Assembly (NCBI RefSeq): GCF_035514885.1
Contig: NZ_DATJCH010000024.1
Span: forward strand, 62,001-126,000
From: Albibacterium sp035514885
GTDB lineage: Bacteria; Bacteroidota; Bacteroidia; Sphingobacteriales; Sphingobacteriaceae
Direction of reading: 5' to 3'
Length of the DNA: 64,000 nucleotides
In this document: piece by piece, positions 34,809 to 44,317 of the stretch
Position numbering within the stretch: the stretch's first letter is position 1
Layout: the number at the start of each line of letters is the position of its first letter
Translations under genes and position numbers: made by a program
The notes under the pieces: generated by a model
Seen by the model: only the letters and a program-made list of their open reading frames with translations
What the model was told of the DNA's origin: nothing
The model's database searches: none

Positions 34809-35936
34809 ATGAACTTTCTTAAGACCTCTTTATTAATTTGTTGCTTATGTATATTTTGCAAAAGTAAAGCCCAAGATAAATTTGATTTATTAATCGGGAC
34901 CTATACAAATGGAACATCCACAAGTGAAGGTATTTATGTTTACACTTTTGATAGTGAGACGGGTACGCTAGAATATAAAAACGAGGTAAAAGGCATTGAT
35001 AATCCATCGTATATAGCAATTTCTCCAGATCATAAAAACATATACGCTATATCTGAATCCGGAGGGGAAAGTCAGGTGTATGCCTACAAATATGATTCGT
35101 CAACAGGCAAACTAACATTTACAAATAAAGAATCAGCAGGTGGCCAGGGACCCTGTTATGTTTCAGTTGATAAAACAGGTAGTTACGTTTTTACTGCTAA
35201 CTATGGTAGCGGAAGTTTAGCAGCTGTTCCTTTAATGAAAGATGGTTCTTTGGGTTCTTCTGTTCAGGAAATATATAATAAAGGAAATATAATCGACGGT
35301 AAGGAAGGAGCTTCTAGAATGCATTCCGTGGTAATGTCACCGGATAACAATTATTTATTTGCACCGAACCTTGGTATCGACAAGATTGGTGTATACCATT
35401 TCGATTCAAAAGCAAGCTCAAAACCTTTAACTCCTGCAGAACCTGAGTTTGTCAATTTAGCTCCAGGTAGTGGTCCAAGACATTTCGTATTTCATCCTAA
35501 TGGAAAATATGCTTATGTAATTCAGGAACTGGATGGAGGAATTACCAGTTTTGACTATCATGCTGGAAAGCTCAGTCCAAAACAAACCGTATCAATTTTA
35601 CCTCCCGATTTTAAAGGAAAATTTGGAGCTGCAGATATTCATATTTCTCCTGATGGCAAATTCCTTTATGGATCTAATAGGATTGATATTAACGAAATAG
35701 TTATCTATAATATTGATGAAAATACAGGAAATTTAACTTTTGTTGGAAGACAGTCGTCCATGGGCAGAATACCTAGAAACTTTGTGATCGACCCAACAGG
35801 TAATTTTCTTTTAGTTGCAAATCAAGACACAAACAATATTATTGTGTTTAGTCGCAATCAAAAAACAGGTCTATTAACTCCAACAGATATCAGTCTCAAA
35901 ATAGACCGACCGGTATGTCTAAAATTTGTTTATTAG
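34809..35936 (+). CDS. Secreted lactonase-family seven-bladed propeller (6-phosphogluconolactonase-like)
   Basis: A 375-residue protein with a signal peptide (1-21, ending KSKAQ) followed by a seven-bladed propeller of the lactonase family (PF10282). Blade motifs include YIAISPDHKNIYAISE (about 73-88), CYVSVDKTGSYVFTANYGSG (about 115-135), RHFVFHPNGKYAYVIQE, and ADIHISPDGKFLYGSNR. Cytoplasmic members hydrolyse 6-phosphogluconolactone. Since this one is exported, that role is doubtful and another lactone or sugar acid substrate is possible. It is divergent from the TonB receptor, with its own -7 element, and convergent with xseB after 15 bp. Confidence 0.88.
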   Translation: MNFLKTSLLICCLCIFCKSKAQDKFDLLIGTYTNGTSTSEGIYVYTFDSETGTLEYKNEVKGIDNPSYIAISPDHKNIYAISESGGESQVYAYKYDSSTGKLTFTNKESAGGQGPCYVSVDKTGSYVFTANYGSGSLAAVPLMKDGSLGSSVQEIYNKGNIIDGKEGASRMHSVVMSPDNNYLFAPNLGIDKIGVYHFDSKASSKPLTPAEPEFVNLAPGSGPRHFVFHPNGKYAYVIQELDGGITSFDYHAGKLSPKQTVSILPPDFKGKFGAADIHISPDGKFLYGSNRIDINEIVIYNIDENTGNLTFVGRQSSMGRIPRNFVIDPTGNFLLVANQDTNNIIVFSRNQKTGLLTPTDISLKIDRPVCLKFVY

Positions 35937-35951
35937 TAAGCAACCAATTCT

Positions 35952-36149
35952 CTAATCTTCCATAGATGCAATAACTTTATTAACTTCCTCCTCTGAGGCT
36001 GTTAATTTCTTTTTGCAAAGTTCTATCAAGATAGCAGCGCGCTTAACTTTAGCCCCTAACTCGTCAACTGTAATTTCTCCATGCTCAAGATCTGAAATTA
36101 AAGCTTTAAGTTCTTCGAAAGCATCATTATAAGTAATTTTATCCATCAT
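35952..36149 (-). CDS. xseB: Exodeoxyribonuclease VII small subunit
   Basis: A 65-residue helical protein with the XseB pattern TYNDAFEELKALISDLEHGE, then VDELGAKVKRAAILIELCKKKL. It forms the stalk of the ExoVII complex, which degrades single-stranded DNA. Its start overlaps the end of xseA by 11 bp, the usual coupling for this pair. The length is normal for the family. Confidence 0.93.
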   Translation of the reverse strand: MMDKITYNDAFEELKALISDLEHGEITVDELGAKVKRAAILIELCKKKLTASEEEVNKVIASMED

Positions 36150-37407
36150 TATTTTTCTTTATTGCTTTTATTATGCTTTTTACTTCACCATCGTAAAATA
36201 AAGTGATCAACTCCTCATCCTCATTAATACTACCAATATCTTTAACCAATTTACCATTCTGATAGCTAATACTAAAACCACGCCTCAATACATTATTAGG
36301 ATGTAAAAGATTTATTTGCTGTTCTATAGATTTCAATGCATTTTCTTCAATACTTAAATGCTGCCTGGCTAATATCTTAATCGCATTTTTGAGCATAGTT
36401 ATTTCTGCATTCTGTGTTCGTAACGCATTTTGTGATGCTAGTTGGAATTGGCGACTAAGCTGATATACGTCTCTCTTTTTTTCTTGAATGAGAGATGGAA
36501 CTTTTTTGCCTAAGAAATCTTCCGCTTCTAAAACCGGAACAGCAAATTGATGGAAACATTGTATAAGGAAATCGGCTAACTCACTTGGAGTAATAGCATT
36601 TTTAAATGCAACCATTTCACTTACAGTTTCGTTCGTGGCGTGGCCTATTCCTGTTAAAATGGGTAATGGAAATTGTGCCAATTCGCTTGCCAATAAATAA
36701 TTATTATAACAGGTTAGCCCAATATCACCACCTCCACCACGAATCAAGGCAACAGCATCAAAATTAGAGTAGTTCTCACGAATACTCTTTAATTGAGAAA
36801 GAATAGAAGCAGGGGCTTTATCTCCTTGAAGAAGTGCTGGAAACAATTGATATTCGAATTTATAATTCCAAATATTGTTCTCTATAATCTTGAGAAAATC
36901 GGCCAAACCTTTGCTAGTTTCTACAGAAATAATCGCCAACCTTTTTGGTAGTAGTGGAAAAATTAGCTCCTTATTAAGGTCAAAAATTTTCTCTTTTACC
37001 AAGCGATTAATTGATTCTTGCTTTTCCTTTGTAAGCTCTCCCAGAGAAAAGGAAGGATCAATATCCAAAATTCTTAAACTTACGCCATAAACAGCATCAA
37101 ATGTTATACTCACCAACATTAATACATCTATTCCATCCTTTAAAGGTTCTTGAAGAACATCTATAAAACGTTGGTTGATAAATTGAAAATCGCCTTTCCA
37201 CAGAACGGAACGCATTTCAGCAATAATTTTTCCTCCATTCTTTTCGACTAGATCCGGATAACAATGTCCTGAATGTGAATAATGGTTTAACTTATTCATT
37301 TCTGCTTTTACCCAGAAGCTGCTCGTATATCTCTCAAACAAAGTTTTTTTAATACTTCCAGCTACTTGAGAAAGTGTAAATATTTTCTTTGTTGAAGGTT
37401 CTGACAT
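36139..37407 (-). CDS. xseA: Exodeoxyribonuclease VII large subunit
   Basis: A 422-residue XseA homologue. An N-terminal OB-fold domain (about 8-105) has SFWVKAEMNKLNHYSHSGHCY, and the catalytic domain contains the family motif ALIRGGGGDIGLTCYNN with LPILTGIGHATNETVSEMVA (about 225-275). A C-terminal helical region binds XseB. It cuts single-stranded DNA from both ends in repair and recombination. It is co-transcribed with xseB by an 11-bp overlap and has its own -7 element at 37425-37432. The length is normal. Confidence 0.95.
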   Translation of the reverse strand: MSEPSTKKIFTLSQVAGSIKKTLFERYTSSFWVKAEMNKLNHYSHSGHCYPDLVEKNGGKIIAEMRSVLWKGDFQFINQRFIDVLQEPLKDGIDVLMLVSITFDAVYGVSLRILDIDPSFSLGELTKEKQESINRLVKEKIFDLNKELIFPLLPKRLAIISVETSKGLADFLKIIENNIWNYKFEYQLFPALLQGDKAPASILSQLKSIRENYSNFDAVALIRGGGGDIGLTCYNNYLLASELAQFPLPILTGIGHATNETVSEMVAFKNAITPSELADFLIQCFHQFAVPVLEAEDFLGKKVPSLIQEKKRDVYQLSRQFQLASQNALRTQNAEITMLKNAIKILARQHLSIEENALKSIEQQINLLHPNNVLRRGFSISYQNGKLVKDIGSINEDEELITLFYDGEVKSIIKAIKKNNDG

Positions 37408-37424
37408 GCGGATTAATTCTTATT

Positions 37425-37432
37425 CAAATATA
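37425..37432 (-). promoter_or_regulatory. -7 promoter element of the xseAB operon
   Basis: TATATTTG on the minus strand, an exact TAnnTTTG match, 18 bp upstream of the xseA start. The leader would be about 13 nt. Confidence 0.5.
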
Positions 37433-37540
37433 CGATATTCATTAAGGAGCTATTTAAAGTAAATATTGGTTTTCTATATAATGCTCATTATAATATCAAA
37501 ATTAATCTAAAAAAATTACCAAATCTCAAATTAAAGATAT

Positions 37541-37548
37541 TACATTTG
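37541..37548 (+). promoter_or_regulatory. -7 promoter element of the second TonB receptor gene
   Basis: TACATTTG, an exact TAnnTTTG match, 32 bp before the start codon. It is identical to the elements before the arginine leader and the first siderophore-type receptor. Confidence 0.5.
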
Positions 37549-37579
37549 CCCGAATCTAGAATCAATCTAAATAAAAACA

Positions 37580-39967
37580 ATGAAAAAAATATATCAATAT
37601 TTTATCCTCATTGCATTGGCATTTTCATGTTCAAATGCGATTGCTCAAATAGCAGTTACTGGAACTATTAATGGTAAAATCTCTGCAAATGATGGTAAAC
37701 CTGCACCTTTTGTAAGTATTCAAATAGTTGAGAATAGCAAAAAAACAATATCTGACGAAGATGGTTCTTTCACTTTCAACAATTTAGAAGATGGCGAATA
37801 TACACTTAAGACTTCGTATGTTGGTCTTCAGATCCAGACTCAAAAAGTCTCAGTCATCGCAGGAAAGGCTCCAGTTGTTCAGTTTACACTTTCTGAGAAT
37901 TCGGCTCAATTAGATGAAGTAGTAATCTCTACATACAGATCGGCCAATCTAAAACCTGTTAGCTCAGGAAAGATTGCAATCAATCCACTTGATTTACCTC
38001 AAAGTGTTGCAATTATTAGCAGTGAAGTGATTAGAGACCAGCAGGCTAATCGTTTAAGCGACGTATTAAAAAACGTAAATGGTATCGCCTTAGGAACGAC
38101 CAGAGGTACAACCGGTGAAAACTTTTTTGCCCGTGGATATAGTTTAGGAGCCAATAACTATATCAAAAATGGCTCAAGATCAAACTCAGGATCGCTTCCC
38201 GAAGCGAGCACGCTTGAAAGCATTGAAGTATTAAAAGGGAGTGCAGCTTTACTCTATGGAAACGTTAGTGGAGGTGCTATCATTAACATGATCACTAAAA
38301 AACCTAAGTTCGAGAATGGTGGGGAAATTACCTTCAGAACAGGAAGCTATGATCTTTACAAACCAACCGCTGACATCTATGGACCAATCACTGAAGACAT
38401 TGCTTTTAGGGTTATAGGAACCTACGAAACTGCTGGTAATTTTAGAAGCACTGTTAACTCAAACAGATATTATGTAAATCCTTCTCTTTTATATAACATT
38501 AGTGAAAGAACAAGCCTTTTAATTCAAGGAGACTATTTAGATTATAAAATGGACCCAGATTTTGGAATTGGGTCATTAGCTGGGAAAATACCAACTAATA
38601 TTTCCCGCTCAAGTTACTTTAATACTCCTTGGGCTTTTAATGAAGGGAAACAAGCAACAGCATCAGCTGAATTGAACCATCAATTTAATAGCACATGGAA
38701 ACTGAACTTTATAGGTTCATTTCAGTCATTCAACAGAGATTATTTCTCGACGGAAAGAATTCAAGCATTAGAAAATGGTGACTGGGATCGTAAAATAAAT
38801 CGATCTAAAACTGCCGAAGATTATTATACAGCTCAGGTTAATTTGAATGGTAATTTCAATACAGGAACGATCGAACATACTTTACTAGTTGGTATAGATG
38901 GAGACAGGTACATGAACCAAACTAACGCATTCGACTTATCAACCAGCGATATATACGATAGGATCAACCTGTTGGATCCAACTAAATATACTGCCCGCGT
39001 AGATATGCCTGTTACTCATATTACAGGAAATACTAGGACACCAACAGACAGAATTGGTTTTTATATACAAGATTTAGTTTCATTAACTGAGAAATTCAAA
39101 GTGCTAGCCGGAGTACGTTACTCTTATCAAGGTGTTGGTGTTCCGGAAATTTACACACATGCAAGCGGAGAAACTAAGTCATCTGAAACGGATCGTGGAA
39201 AATATGAACGTGCTTTCTCTCCAAGAGTAGGTATCGTTTATCAACCTATAAAAACAACCTCTTTATTTGCAAGCTACTCCAATAACTTCTCACCAAATAG
39301 AGGTGTAGATATCAATGGAGATAACTTAAAGGCTTCCATAATCGATCAATACGAAATAGGTGTTAAGAATGATCTTCTTAATGGAAGAATTACCGCTAAT
39401 GTTTCTTTATATAAAATCATCAACCATGATTTTGCACAAGCTGTTTTGAACCCGGTAGTTATAGGTGCCAAAGAATTTGCAGGGGAAACTACAAGTGATG
39501 GTCTTGAAATCGATCTTTCCGGAACGATCGCTCAAGGATTAAATTTCCTTGCTGGTTATAGTTATAACTTCATGCGCTATACCAAAACCCCTGGCACAAA
39601 AGGAAGCAACATTGAAGGAGAACGCCTAGTTGGTAATACTGCACACACAGCTAATGGTACTTTATTCTATACCTTTAGTGAAGGAAAGGTTCGAGGACTA
39701 AAGTTAGGAACTTCAATATTCTATACTGGTAAACGCATGGCTGGCTGGAATAATACAGTTGAGCAATCTCAACCAGGTTCTCGTTTAATTCCTGTAGGTG
39801 GGTTTACTACCATTGACCTTTCAGCCGGTTACAACTTTAAAAAAATCTCCTTATTGGCTAAAGTATCTAACATAACGAATGAACTAAATTATTACGTTCA
39901 CGAGAACTATAGTGTTAATCCAATTCCACCAACACAATTTGTTACTACTATTGGATACAGATTCTAA
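37580..39967 (+). CDS. Second TonB-dependent siderophore-type receptor
   Basis: A 795-residue outer-membrane receptor. It has a signal peptide (1-22, ending AIAQI), a carboxypeptidase-regulatory-like domain (about 28-110), and a plug starting near LDEVVISTYRSANLKP with the siderophore-receptor stretch LPQSVAIISSEVIRDQQANRL (about 135-155). VLKGSAALLYGNVSGGAIINM lies near 218-238, and the barrel ends in IGYRF. It resembles hydroxamate (ferrichrome/FhuE) receptors. No Fur-type box was identified with confidence. It is followed by a perfect bidirectional terminator. The siderophore identity cannot be told from the sequence. Confidence 0.92.
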   Translation: MKKIYQYFILIALAFSCSNAIAQIAVTGTINGKISANDGKPAPFVSIQIVENSKKTISDEDGSFTFNNLEDGEYTLKTSYVGLQIQTQKVSVIAGKAPVVQFTLSENSAQLDEVVISTYRSANLKPVSSGKIAINPLDLPQSVAIISSEVIRDQQANRLSDVLKNVNGIALGTTRGTTGENFFARGYSLGANNYIKNGSRSNSGSLPEASTLESIEVLKGSAALLYGNVSGGAIINMITKKPKFENGGEITFRTGSYDLYKPTADIYGPITEDIAFRVIGTYETAGNFRSTVNSNRYYVNPSLLYNISERTSLLIQGDYLDYKMDPDFGIGSLAGKIPTNISRSSYFNTPWAFNEGKQATASAELNHQFNSTWKLNFIGSFQSFNRDYFSTERIQALENGDWDRKINRSKTAEDYYTAQVNLNGNFNTGTIEHTLLVGIDGDRYMNQTNAFDLSTSDIYDRINLLDPTKYTARVDMPVTHITGNTRTPTDRIGFYIQDLVSLTEKFKVLAGVRYSYQGVGVPEIYTHASGETKSSETDRGKYERAFSPRVGIVYQPIKTTSLFASYSNNFSPNRGVDINGDNLKASIIDQYEIGVKNDLLNGRITANVSLYKIINHDFAQAVLNPVVIGAKEFAGETTSDGLEIDLSGTIAQGLNFLAGYSYNFMRYTKTPGTKGSNIEGERLVGNTAHTANGTLFYTFSEGKVRGLKLGTSIFYTGKRMAGWNNTVEQSQPGSRLIPVGGFTTIDLSAGYNFKKISLLAKVSNITNELNYYVHENYSVNPIPPTQFVTTIGYRF

Positions 39968-39972
39968 AAGCA

Positions 39973-40015
39973 AACAAAAAAAGGCCTGCTTAATTAAAGC
40001 AGGCCTTTTTTTGTT
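39973..40015. terminator. Bidirectional intrinsic terminator
   Basis: A perfect 19-bp stem (39973-39991 with 39997-40015) with a 5-base loop, GC-rich core AGGCCTGC and A7/T7 runs at its base, lying between the convergent TonB receptor and dipeptidyl-peptidase genes. It can end transcription from both sides. Confidence 0.93.
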
Positions 40016-40027
40016 GAGAATCCAATA

Positions 40028-42076
40028 TTAATTGATCACAGGCAGAAAAGAATAATTCTTTCCGTATTCAATCATTTGCTCAAAGAACGATGTTGCATAT
40101 TCGAGTTTAACATCGGTAATTTTTCCGTCTTTAATAACAGGAACTAACTTTGGTTGAACAAACCCCTTATAAGCTTTAAGATTTAAATCTGCATAACGAC
40201 TCAAAACTTCTTTATGCAGTGCTGAATCTACTTTAACACCATATGTCTCTACCAGATTCTTACCAGCCTCGTAATCTCCCTCCGATTTAATACGTTGAAT
40301 TTCATTTAATAGAGATCCAAAAAGTTCACGTAATTTCTCATAGTCATTAATCTGAACATATGTTTTTCCATTCTCCTTTACAAACTCAACAACGTTATCT
40401 TTCTTTCCTTTCTCGTATACCCAATAAGCATTTAACGCACGGTTTCTCATATGAGCCTCTTCAATATCATCACCTGCTTTTAAACGAGTCAATTGGGTCA
40501 TTAAACCATTCATCATATAGCTATCGTATTCAGCTTTTCCAACTTCTAAACTTTCCATAACTCCCAAATCAATAAGCTTTTTATCCATTAAATAATAAAG
40601 TGCTACAAGATCTGCGCGGGCTTCTTCTAGAGTAGAAGCATAAGTTTTTAAGGTTTTATCTGGTGTTCCAACGCCAGGATTAATCTGCCCGGAAGCATGA
40701 CCAATACATTCGTGCATATCGGTATGTAAATCACTAGCCAGATTACCATAAGTTTTCATACGATGAATTACCGCCGGGTCCTTAACGAATTCTTCCAGAA
40801 AGCCGCTGTTTGCACTACTTTCGTTATAAGCGTGAACTATATTGCTTAGAGAAACTGACTTAGAGCCATAATCCTTCCTGATCCAATCGGAGTTCGGAAG
40901 GTTTATTCCAATTGGAGTACTTGGAGCAGCATCTCCAGATTCTACAATAACAGTAATAGCTTTTGCACTGATCCCTTTTACTTCCTTCTTTTTATGCTCA
41001 GCTTCCAAAGGAGAATTATCCTCGAACCATTGAGCTTCATCTGCAATAGCCTTAATTCGCTTGGTTGTCTCAAAATCGCGAAGAGATAATACCCCTTCGA
41101 AACTTCCTTTGATGCCTAAAGCATCATTATAAACTTCTATAAAACCGTTAGCAAAATCAATTACACTAGCTGTGTCTTGTACCCATGAGATATTGTATTC
41201 ATCCCATTTCTTAAGATCTCCAGTTTTGTAATATTCAATTAACAGATCAAGTGATTTTTTCTGATTATCATTCTCAGCAACGGTAGCTGCTTTCTTTAAC
41301 CAATAAATAACTTTGTCGATAGCAGTCCCGTACATGCCTCCAGATTTCCAAACCTCCTCAACTAGAGCTCCATCTTTCTTGGTTAGTTTACTGTTTAATC
41401 CCCATTCGGGTTCATGGTCACTTTGAGGGAATGTGGCATAAAATGCTTCTACCTCTTTTTGGCTTACATTTTCATAAAAGTTATTCGCTGATCCAGCAAC
41501 ATTATCGATACCTTCTTTTAAGTTAACCATTTTAGGAGCAAAATTAGGATCGAAGATGACCGGTTTTATACGTGTTAGAAATTGATCTATATCTTCTCCT
41601 TCTCCTAAAGGCAGATTTTCTTCATTTACGGCCATTAATAATGACACAAAATATTCTTCATTAAATCCGGGAGTAAACTTATCATTAGAATAATGATGAT
41701 AAATTCCATTGCTGAACCAAACCTGACCCGCATAAGTTCTAAAAGCTTCCCATTCTTTACCTGACTTTTCAGTTGCCGGGTTATCCCAGATAGCTTCAAT
41801 AGTTTTACGGATAAGAAGATTATACTTTCCGCGTTGATCATAAATAATATCTCTACCAGATAGTGCTGCCTCATATAAATAATAGGCAAGCTCTTTCTGC
41901 TTAGGGTCTAAATCATCCCACCCGGGAACTTCATATTTAAGAATTTGTAAATCTGCAAAAGATTCAAGTTGACCAGTTTCTGATATAGATGTATCAGCGT
42001 CTGGAGTACTTCTGCAAGCGGAAAAGAATACCATTACAGAAAGTAAAACTATTCCAAAAGTGGGTTTATTTATCAT
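40028..42076 (-). CDS. Dipeptidyl-peptidase III-type zinc peptidase (M49), lipoprotein
   Basis: A 682-residue peptidase of family M49. The zinc site is HECIGH (His455, Glu456, His460), a fit to the family's HExxGH motif, and the third ligand lies in EEARAD (484-489), matching EECRAE of animal enzymes. The N-terminus has a lipoprotein signal (VFFSACRST, Cys21), so unlike the cytosolic eukaryotic enzyme it is probably anchored in the envelope. It would release dipeptides from short peptides. It is monocistronic, with an exact -7 element at 42129-42136. Bacteroidota enzymes of this length are common. Confidence 0.93.
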   Translation of the reverse strand: MINKPTFGIVLLSVMVFFSACRSTPDADTSISETGQLESFADLQILKYEVPGWDDLDPKQKELAYYLYEAALSGRDIIYDQRGKYNLLIRKTIEAIWDNPATEKSGKEWEAFRTYAGQVWFSNGIYHHYSNDKFTPGFNEEYFVSLLMAVNEENLPLGEGEDIDQFLTRIKPVIFDPNFAPKMVNLKEGIDNVAGSANNFYENVSQKEVEAFYATFPQSDHEPEWGLNSKLTKKDGALVEEVWKSGGMYGTAIDKVIYWLKKAATVAENDNQKKSLDLLIEYYKTGDLKKWDEYNISWVQDTASVIDFANGFIEVYNDALGIKGSFEGVLSLRDFETTKRIKAIADEAQWFEDNSPLEAEHKKKEVKGISAKAITVIVESGDAAPSTPIGINLPNSDWIRKDYGSKSVSLSNIVHAYNESSANSGFLEEFVKDPAVIHRMKTYGNLASDLHTDMHECIGHASGQINPGVGTPDKTLKTYASTLEEARADLVALYYLMDKKLIDLGVMESLEVGKAEYDSYMMNGLMTQLTRLKAGDDIEEAHMRNRALNAYWVYEKGKKDNVVEFVKENGKTYVQINDYEKLRELFGSLLNEIQRIKSEGDYEAGKNLVETYGVKVDSALHKEVLSRYADLNLKAYKGFVQPKLVPVIKDGKITDVKLEYATSFFEQMIEYGKNYSFLPVIN

Positions 42077-42128
42077 AATGTATGTATTAAACGGTAAGTA
42101 TATAATTTAACTTAATCAAGAGAATAAT

Positions 42129-42136
42129 CAAAACTA
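42129..42136 (-). promoter_or_regulatory. -7 promoter element of the M49 peptidase gene
   Basis: TAGTTTTG on the minus strand, an exact TAnnTTTG match, 53 bp upstream of the start codon. Confidence 0.45.
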
Positions 42137-42178
42137 AAATAAATTTATGAAATATAAATTGGGGTCTGACCTAACAAG

Positions 42179-42847
42179 CTAAATCAAACATTTGTCTTTT
42201 TTTAAAAGCCACTTCAAATAATTTATATTCTTACCTACATCTAGGTATTTCTTTTCATAATAAGTCTTAATGGATAAAGTCTCATCCAAGAGTTTCGAAT
42301 GATAAAGATCGGTTGTATTTGCTACGATTTGCTCTCCAAGTTCTTCAAGCTTTTCAAAGGTATATTTATACAGCCCATCATTGTCCGTTTTCAAATGCAT
42401 ATATCCGCCATTCTGAAGTATAACCCGATAATTATCAAGAAATCTATCGTATGTTAACCTTTTCTTTTCCCTACTTGTCTGAGGCTGTGGATCAGGGAAT
42501 GTTATCCATATTTCCGAAACTTCCGACTCTGAAAAGTACGTTAATATATCTTCAATCTGGATTCTTAGAAAGGCTACATTATTAATGGATTCTTTGATTG
42601 CTGCCTTTGCTCCCATCCAAATCCTATTACCCTTATAATCAATACCTATAAAATTCTTATCAGGAAAAGCTTTTGCCATATTTACTGAATATTCGCCTTT
42701 ACCACAAGCTAATTCAAGCACGATGGGATTATCATTCTTAAAATGACTCTTAGACCAATTACCTTTATTAACTAAACCCTCCTCCAATTGATATACATTC
42801 TCAAAAGTCCCAATTTCTGCAAACTTCCTTAATTTATCTTTGCCCAT
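42179..42847 (-). CDS. trmB: tRNA (guanine-N7-)-methyltransferase
   Basis: A 222-residue SAM-dependent methyltransferase with the TrmB motif set: LELACGKGEYSVNMAKAFP (about 43-61) for SAM binding, NFIGIDYKGNRIWMGAKAA after it, and the catalytic stretch EIWITFPDPQPQTSREKKRLT (about 112-132). It forms m7G46 in tRNA variable loops. It is divergent from the GDP-fucose synthase gene, and promoter elements for both lie interleaved at 42884-42903. The length is normal. Confidence 0.95.
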   Translation of the reverse strand: MGKDKLRKFAEIGTFENVYQLEEGLVNKGNWSKSHFKNDNPIVLELACGKGEYSVNMAKAFPDKNFIGIDYKGNRIWMGAKAAIKESINNVAFLRIQIEDILTYFSESEVSEIWITFPDPQPQTSREKKRLTYDRFLDNYRVILQNGGYMHLKTDNDGLYKYTFEKLEELGEQIVANTTDLYHSKLLDETLSIKTYYEKKYLDVGKNINYLKWLLKKDKCLI

Positions 42848-42883
42848 ATATAGTTATTGCTTGGCTTTATACTTTAATAGGGG

Positions 42884-42891
42884 CAAAAATA
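42884..42891 (-). promoter_or_regulatory. -7 promoter element of trmB
   Basis: TATTTTTG on the minus strand, an exact TAnnTTTG match, 37 bp before the start codon. It lies only 4 bp from the plus-strand element of fcl, so the two promoters face away from each other almost back to back. Confidence 0.45.
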
Positions 42892-42895
42892 GTTT

Positions 42896-42903
42896 TATCT
42901 TTG
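42896..42903 (+). promoter_or_regulatory. -7 promoter element of fcl
   Basis: TATCTTTG, an exact TAnnTTTG match, places the start of transcription near 42908 and so supports the GTG at 42921 rather than the ATG at 42840 as the start. A second copy of the same octamer lies at 42835-42842. Confidence 0.45.
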
Positions 42904-42920
42904 GATATCATTATAAAAAC

Positions 42921-43847
42921 GTGGAGAAAGAAGCTAAAATATACATTGCGGGACATCGAGGAATGGTTGGATCGGCTATTCTTAGGAAATTAAAAAACAA
43001 GGGATATTCTAATTTCATATTGAAGACCTCATCCGAGCTCGACTTAAGAAATCAGCAAGCAGTCATCGAATTTTTCAAAAAAGAAAAACCAGACTATGTG
43101 TTTCTGGCCGCTGCAAAAGTAGGAGGTATTAACGCCAATAATGTATATAGAGCTGAGTTCCTATATGATAATTTAAGTATACAAAATAATGTTATCCACA
43201 GCTCCTATATATATGGAACAAAAAAACTGCTGTTTTTAGGTTCAAGCTGCATTTACCCCAAATTAGCACCCCAACCTCTTAAAGAAGAATATATTTTAAG
43301 TGGTAAACTTGAACCTACCAATGAGCCCTACGCTATTGCAAAAATTGCAGGGATAAAACTTTGTGAAGCTTATAGGGATCAGTATACCTGTAATTTTATT
43401 TCAGTAATGCCGACGAATTTATACGGAATTAATGATAATTACCATCCGGAAAATTCACATGTTTTACCTGCTTTGATTAGAAGGTTTCATGAAGCTAAGG
43501 TTAATAATTTGGCAGAAGTAACAATCTGGGGAAGCGGGACACCTCTTAGAGAGTTTCTTTTTGCCGACGATATGGCAGACGCATCTGTGTTTTTAATGGA
43601 AACTTATGATAAAAAAGAGTTTGTGAACATAGGGACAAACAAAGAGATTAGTATCGAAAACTTAGCAGAGCTAATAAAAACAATCATAGGATACAAAGGA
43701 AATATAGTATATGACTCTAGTAAACCCGATGGTACTCCAAGAAAATTATTAGATGTTTCTAAACTTAATGGGCTGGGATGGCGTTATAGTACAGAACTGA
43801 AAGAAGGTATTGAAATCGCATATAAAGACTTTCTTAAAAAGAACTAA
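42921..43847 (+). CDS. fcl: GDP-L-fucose synthase
   Basis: A 308-residue SDR-type epimerase-reductase. The NADP-binding GHRGMVGSAI lies near residue 10 of the chosen product, GSSCIYPK contains the catalytic Ser, and the Tyr-Lys pair is in YAIAKIAG near 133. It converts GDP-4-keto-6-deoxymannose into GDP-L-fucose, for capsule, LPS or protein glycosylation. The GTG at 42921 (VEKEAKIYIAGHRG) is chosen. The longer ATG at 42840 adds 27 unrelated residues, overlaps trmB and lies upstream of the promoter element. The usual partner gmd is not in the window. Its stop overlaps that of the convergent gene by 4 bp. Confidence 0.94.
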   Translation: MEKEAKIYIAGHRGMVGSAILRKLKNKGYSNFILKTSSELDLRNQQAVIEFFKKEKPDYVFLAAAKVGGINANNVYRAEFLYDNLSIQNNVIHSSYIYGTKKLLFLGSSCIYPKLAPQPLKEEYILSGKLEPTNEPYAIAKIAGIKLCEAYRDQYTCNFISVMPTNLYGINDNYHPENSHVLPALIRRFHEAKVNNLAEVTIWGSGTPLREFLFADDMADASVFLMETYDKKEFVNIGTNKEISIENLAELIKTIIGYKGNIVYDSSKPDGTPRKLLDVSKLNGLGWRYSTELKEGIEIAYKDFLKKN

Positions 43848-44317
43848 TAGGATTCACTATCCGGTGGAATACCATAATCTTTCCTCTTTTTATTAGATTT
43901 TTGAGATTTGGGCCGTATAATATCGGTTACCTTATCAATTATCTTTGTAATTTTCTCTTGATTTACACGGCCAGCCATTTTTTGTGTAGCAATTAATAAT
44001 AAAGCCTTTTTAAGAAACCCTGCTTTACGAAATAATACTTTATTAAAAAGAAAGGGCAAGCCTACTCTCAATGAATTCGTTAGCCAATCAGAATTCGTAT
44101 CCGTTGCTCCAGAGAACGAATTCAGATCATTGCTTATTTTAGGAAACCACGATGTTAGTTTATTAAAAACCCTTATAGGAGACTCTATCTTATCTTGTAA
44201 TAATATAAATTGATCACTCAAGTAGTTTTCCTGTTCTTTCTGTAAAAGTGTCAATCTAGAGATTTCTGCCCTAAGCTCATCAACATTTGTAATATTTCTA
44301 TTATTATTTGCTATCAT
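43844..44317 (-). CDS. Conserved hypothetical protein with coiled coil, linked to a holin-like gene
   Basis: A 157-residue protein of unknown function. Residues about 10-45 (VDELRAEISRLTLLQKEQEN and on) form a probable coiled coil, the middle contains a short hydrophobic stretch (FLKKALLLIATQKMAG), and the C-terminus is very basic (RPKSQKSNKKRKD). Its start overlaps the end of the holin-like gene by 14 bp, so the two are translationally coupled. It probably acts with the membrane protein upstream. No named family was recognised with confidence. Confidence 0.7.
   Translation of the reverse strand: MIANNNRNITNVDELRAEISRLTLLQKEQENYLSDQFILLQDKIESPIRVFNKLTSWFPKISNDLNSFSGATDTNSDWLTNSLRVGLPFLFNKVLFRKAGFLKKALLLIATQKMAGRVNQEKITKIIDKVTDIIRPKSQKSNKKRKDYGIPPDSESY

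Noticed and set aside
42840..42920. ATG start of the GDP-fucose synthase at 42840
   Set aside because: It overlaps trmB, adds 27 residues unrelated to the family, and lies upstream of the -7 element at 42896-42903.
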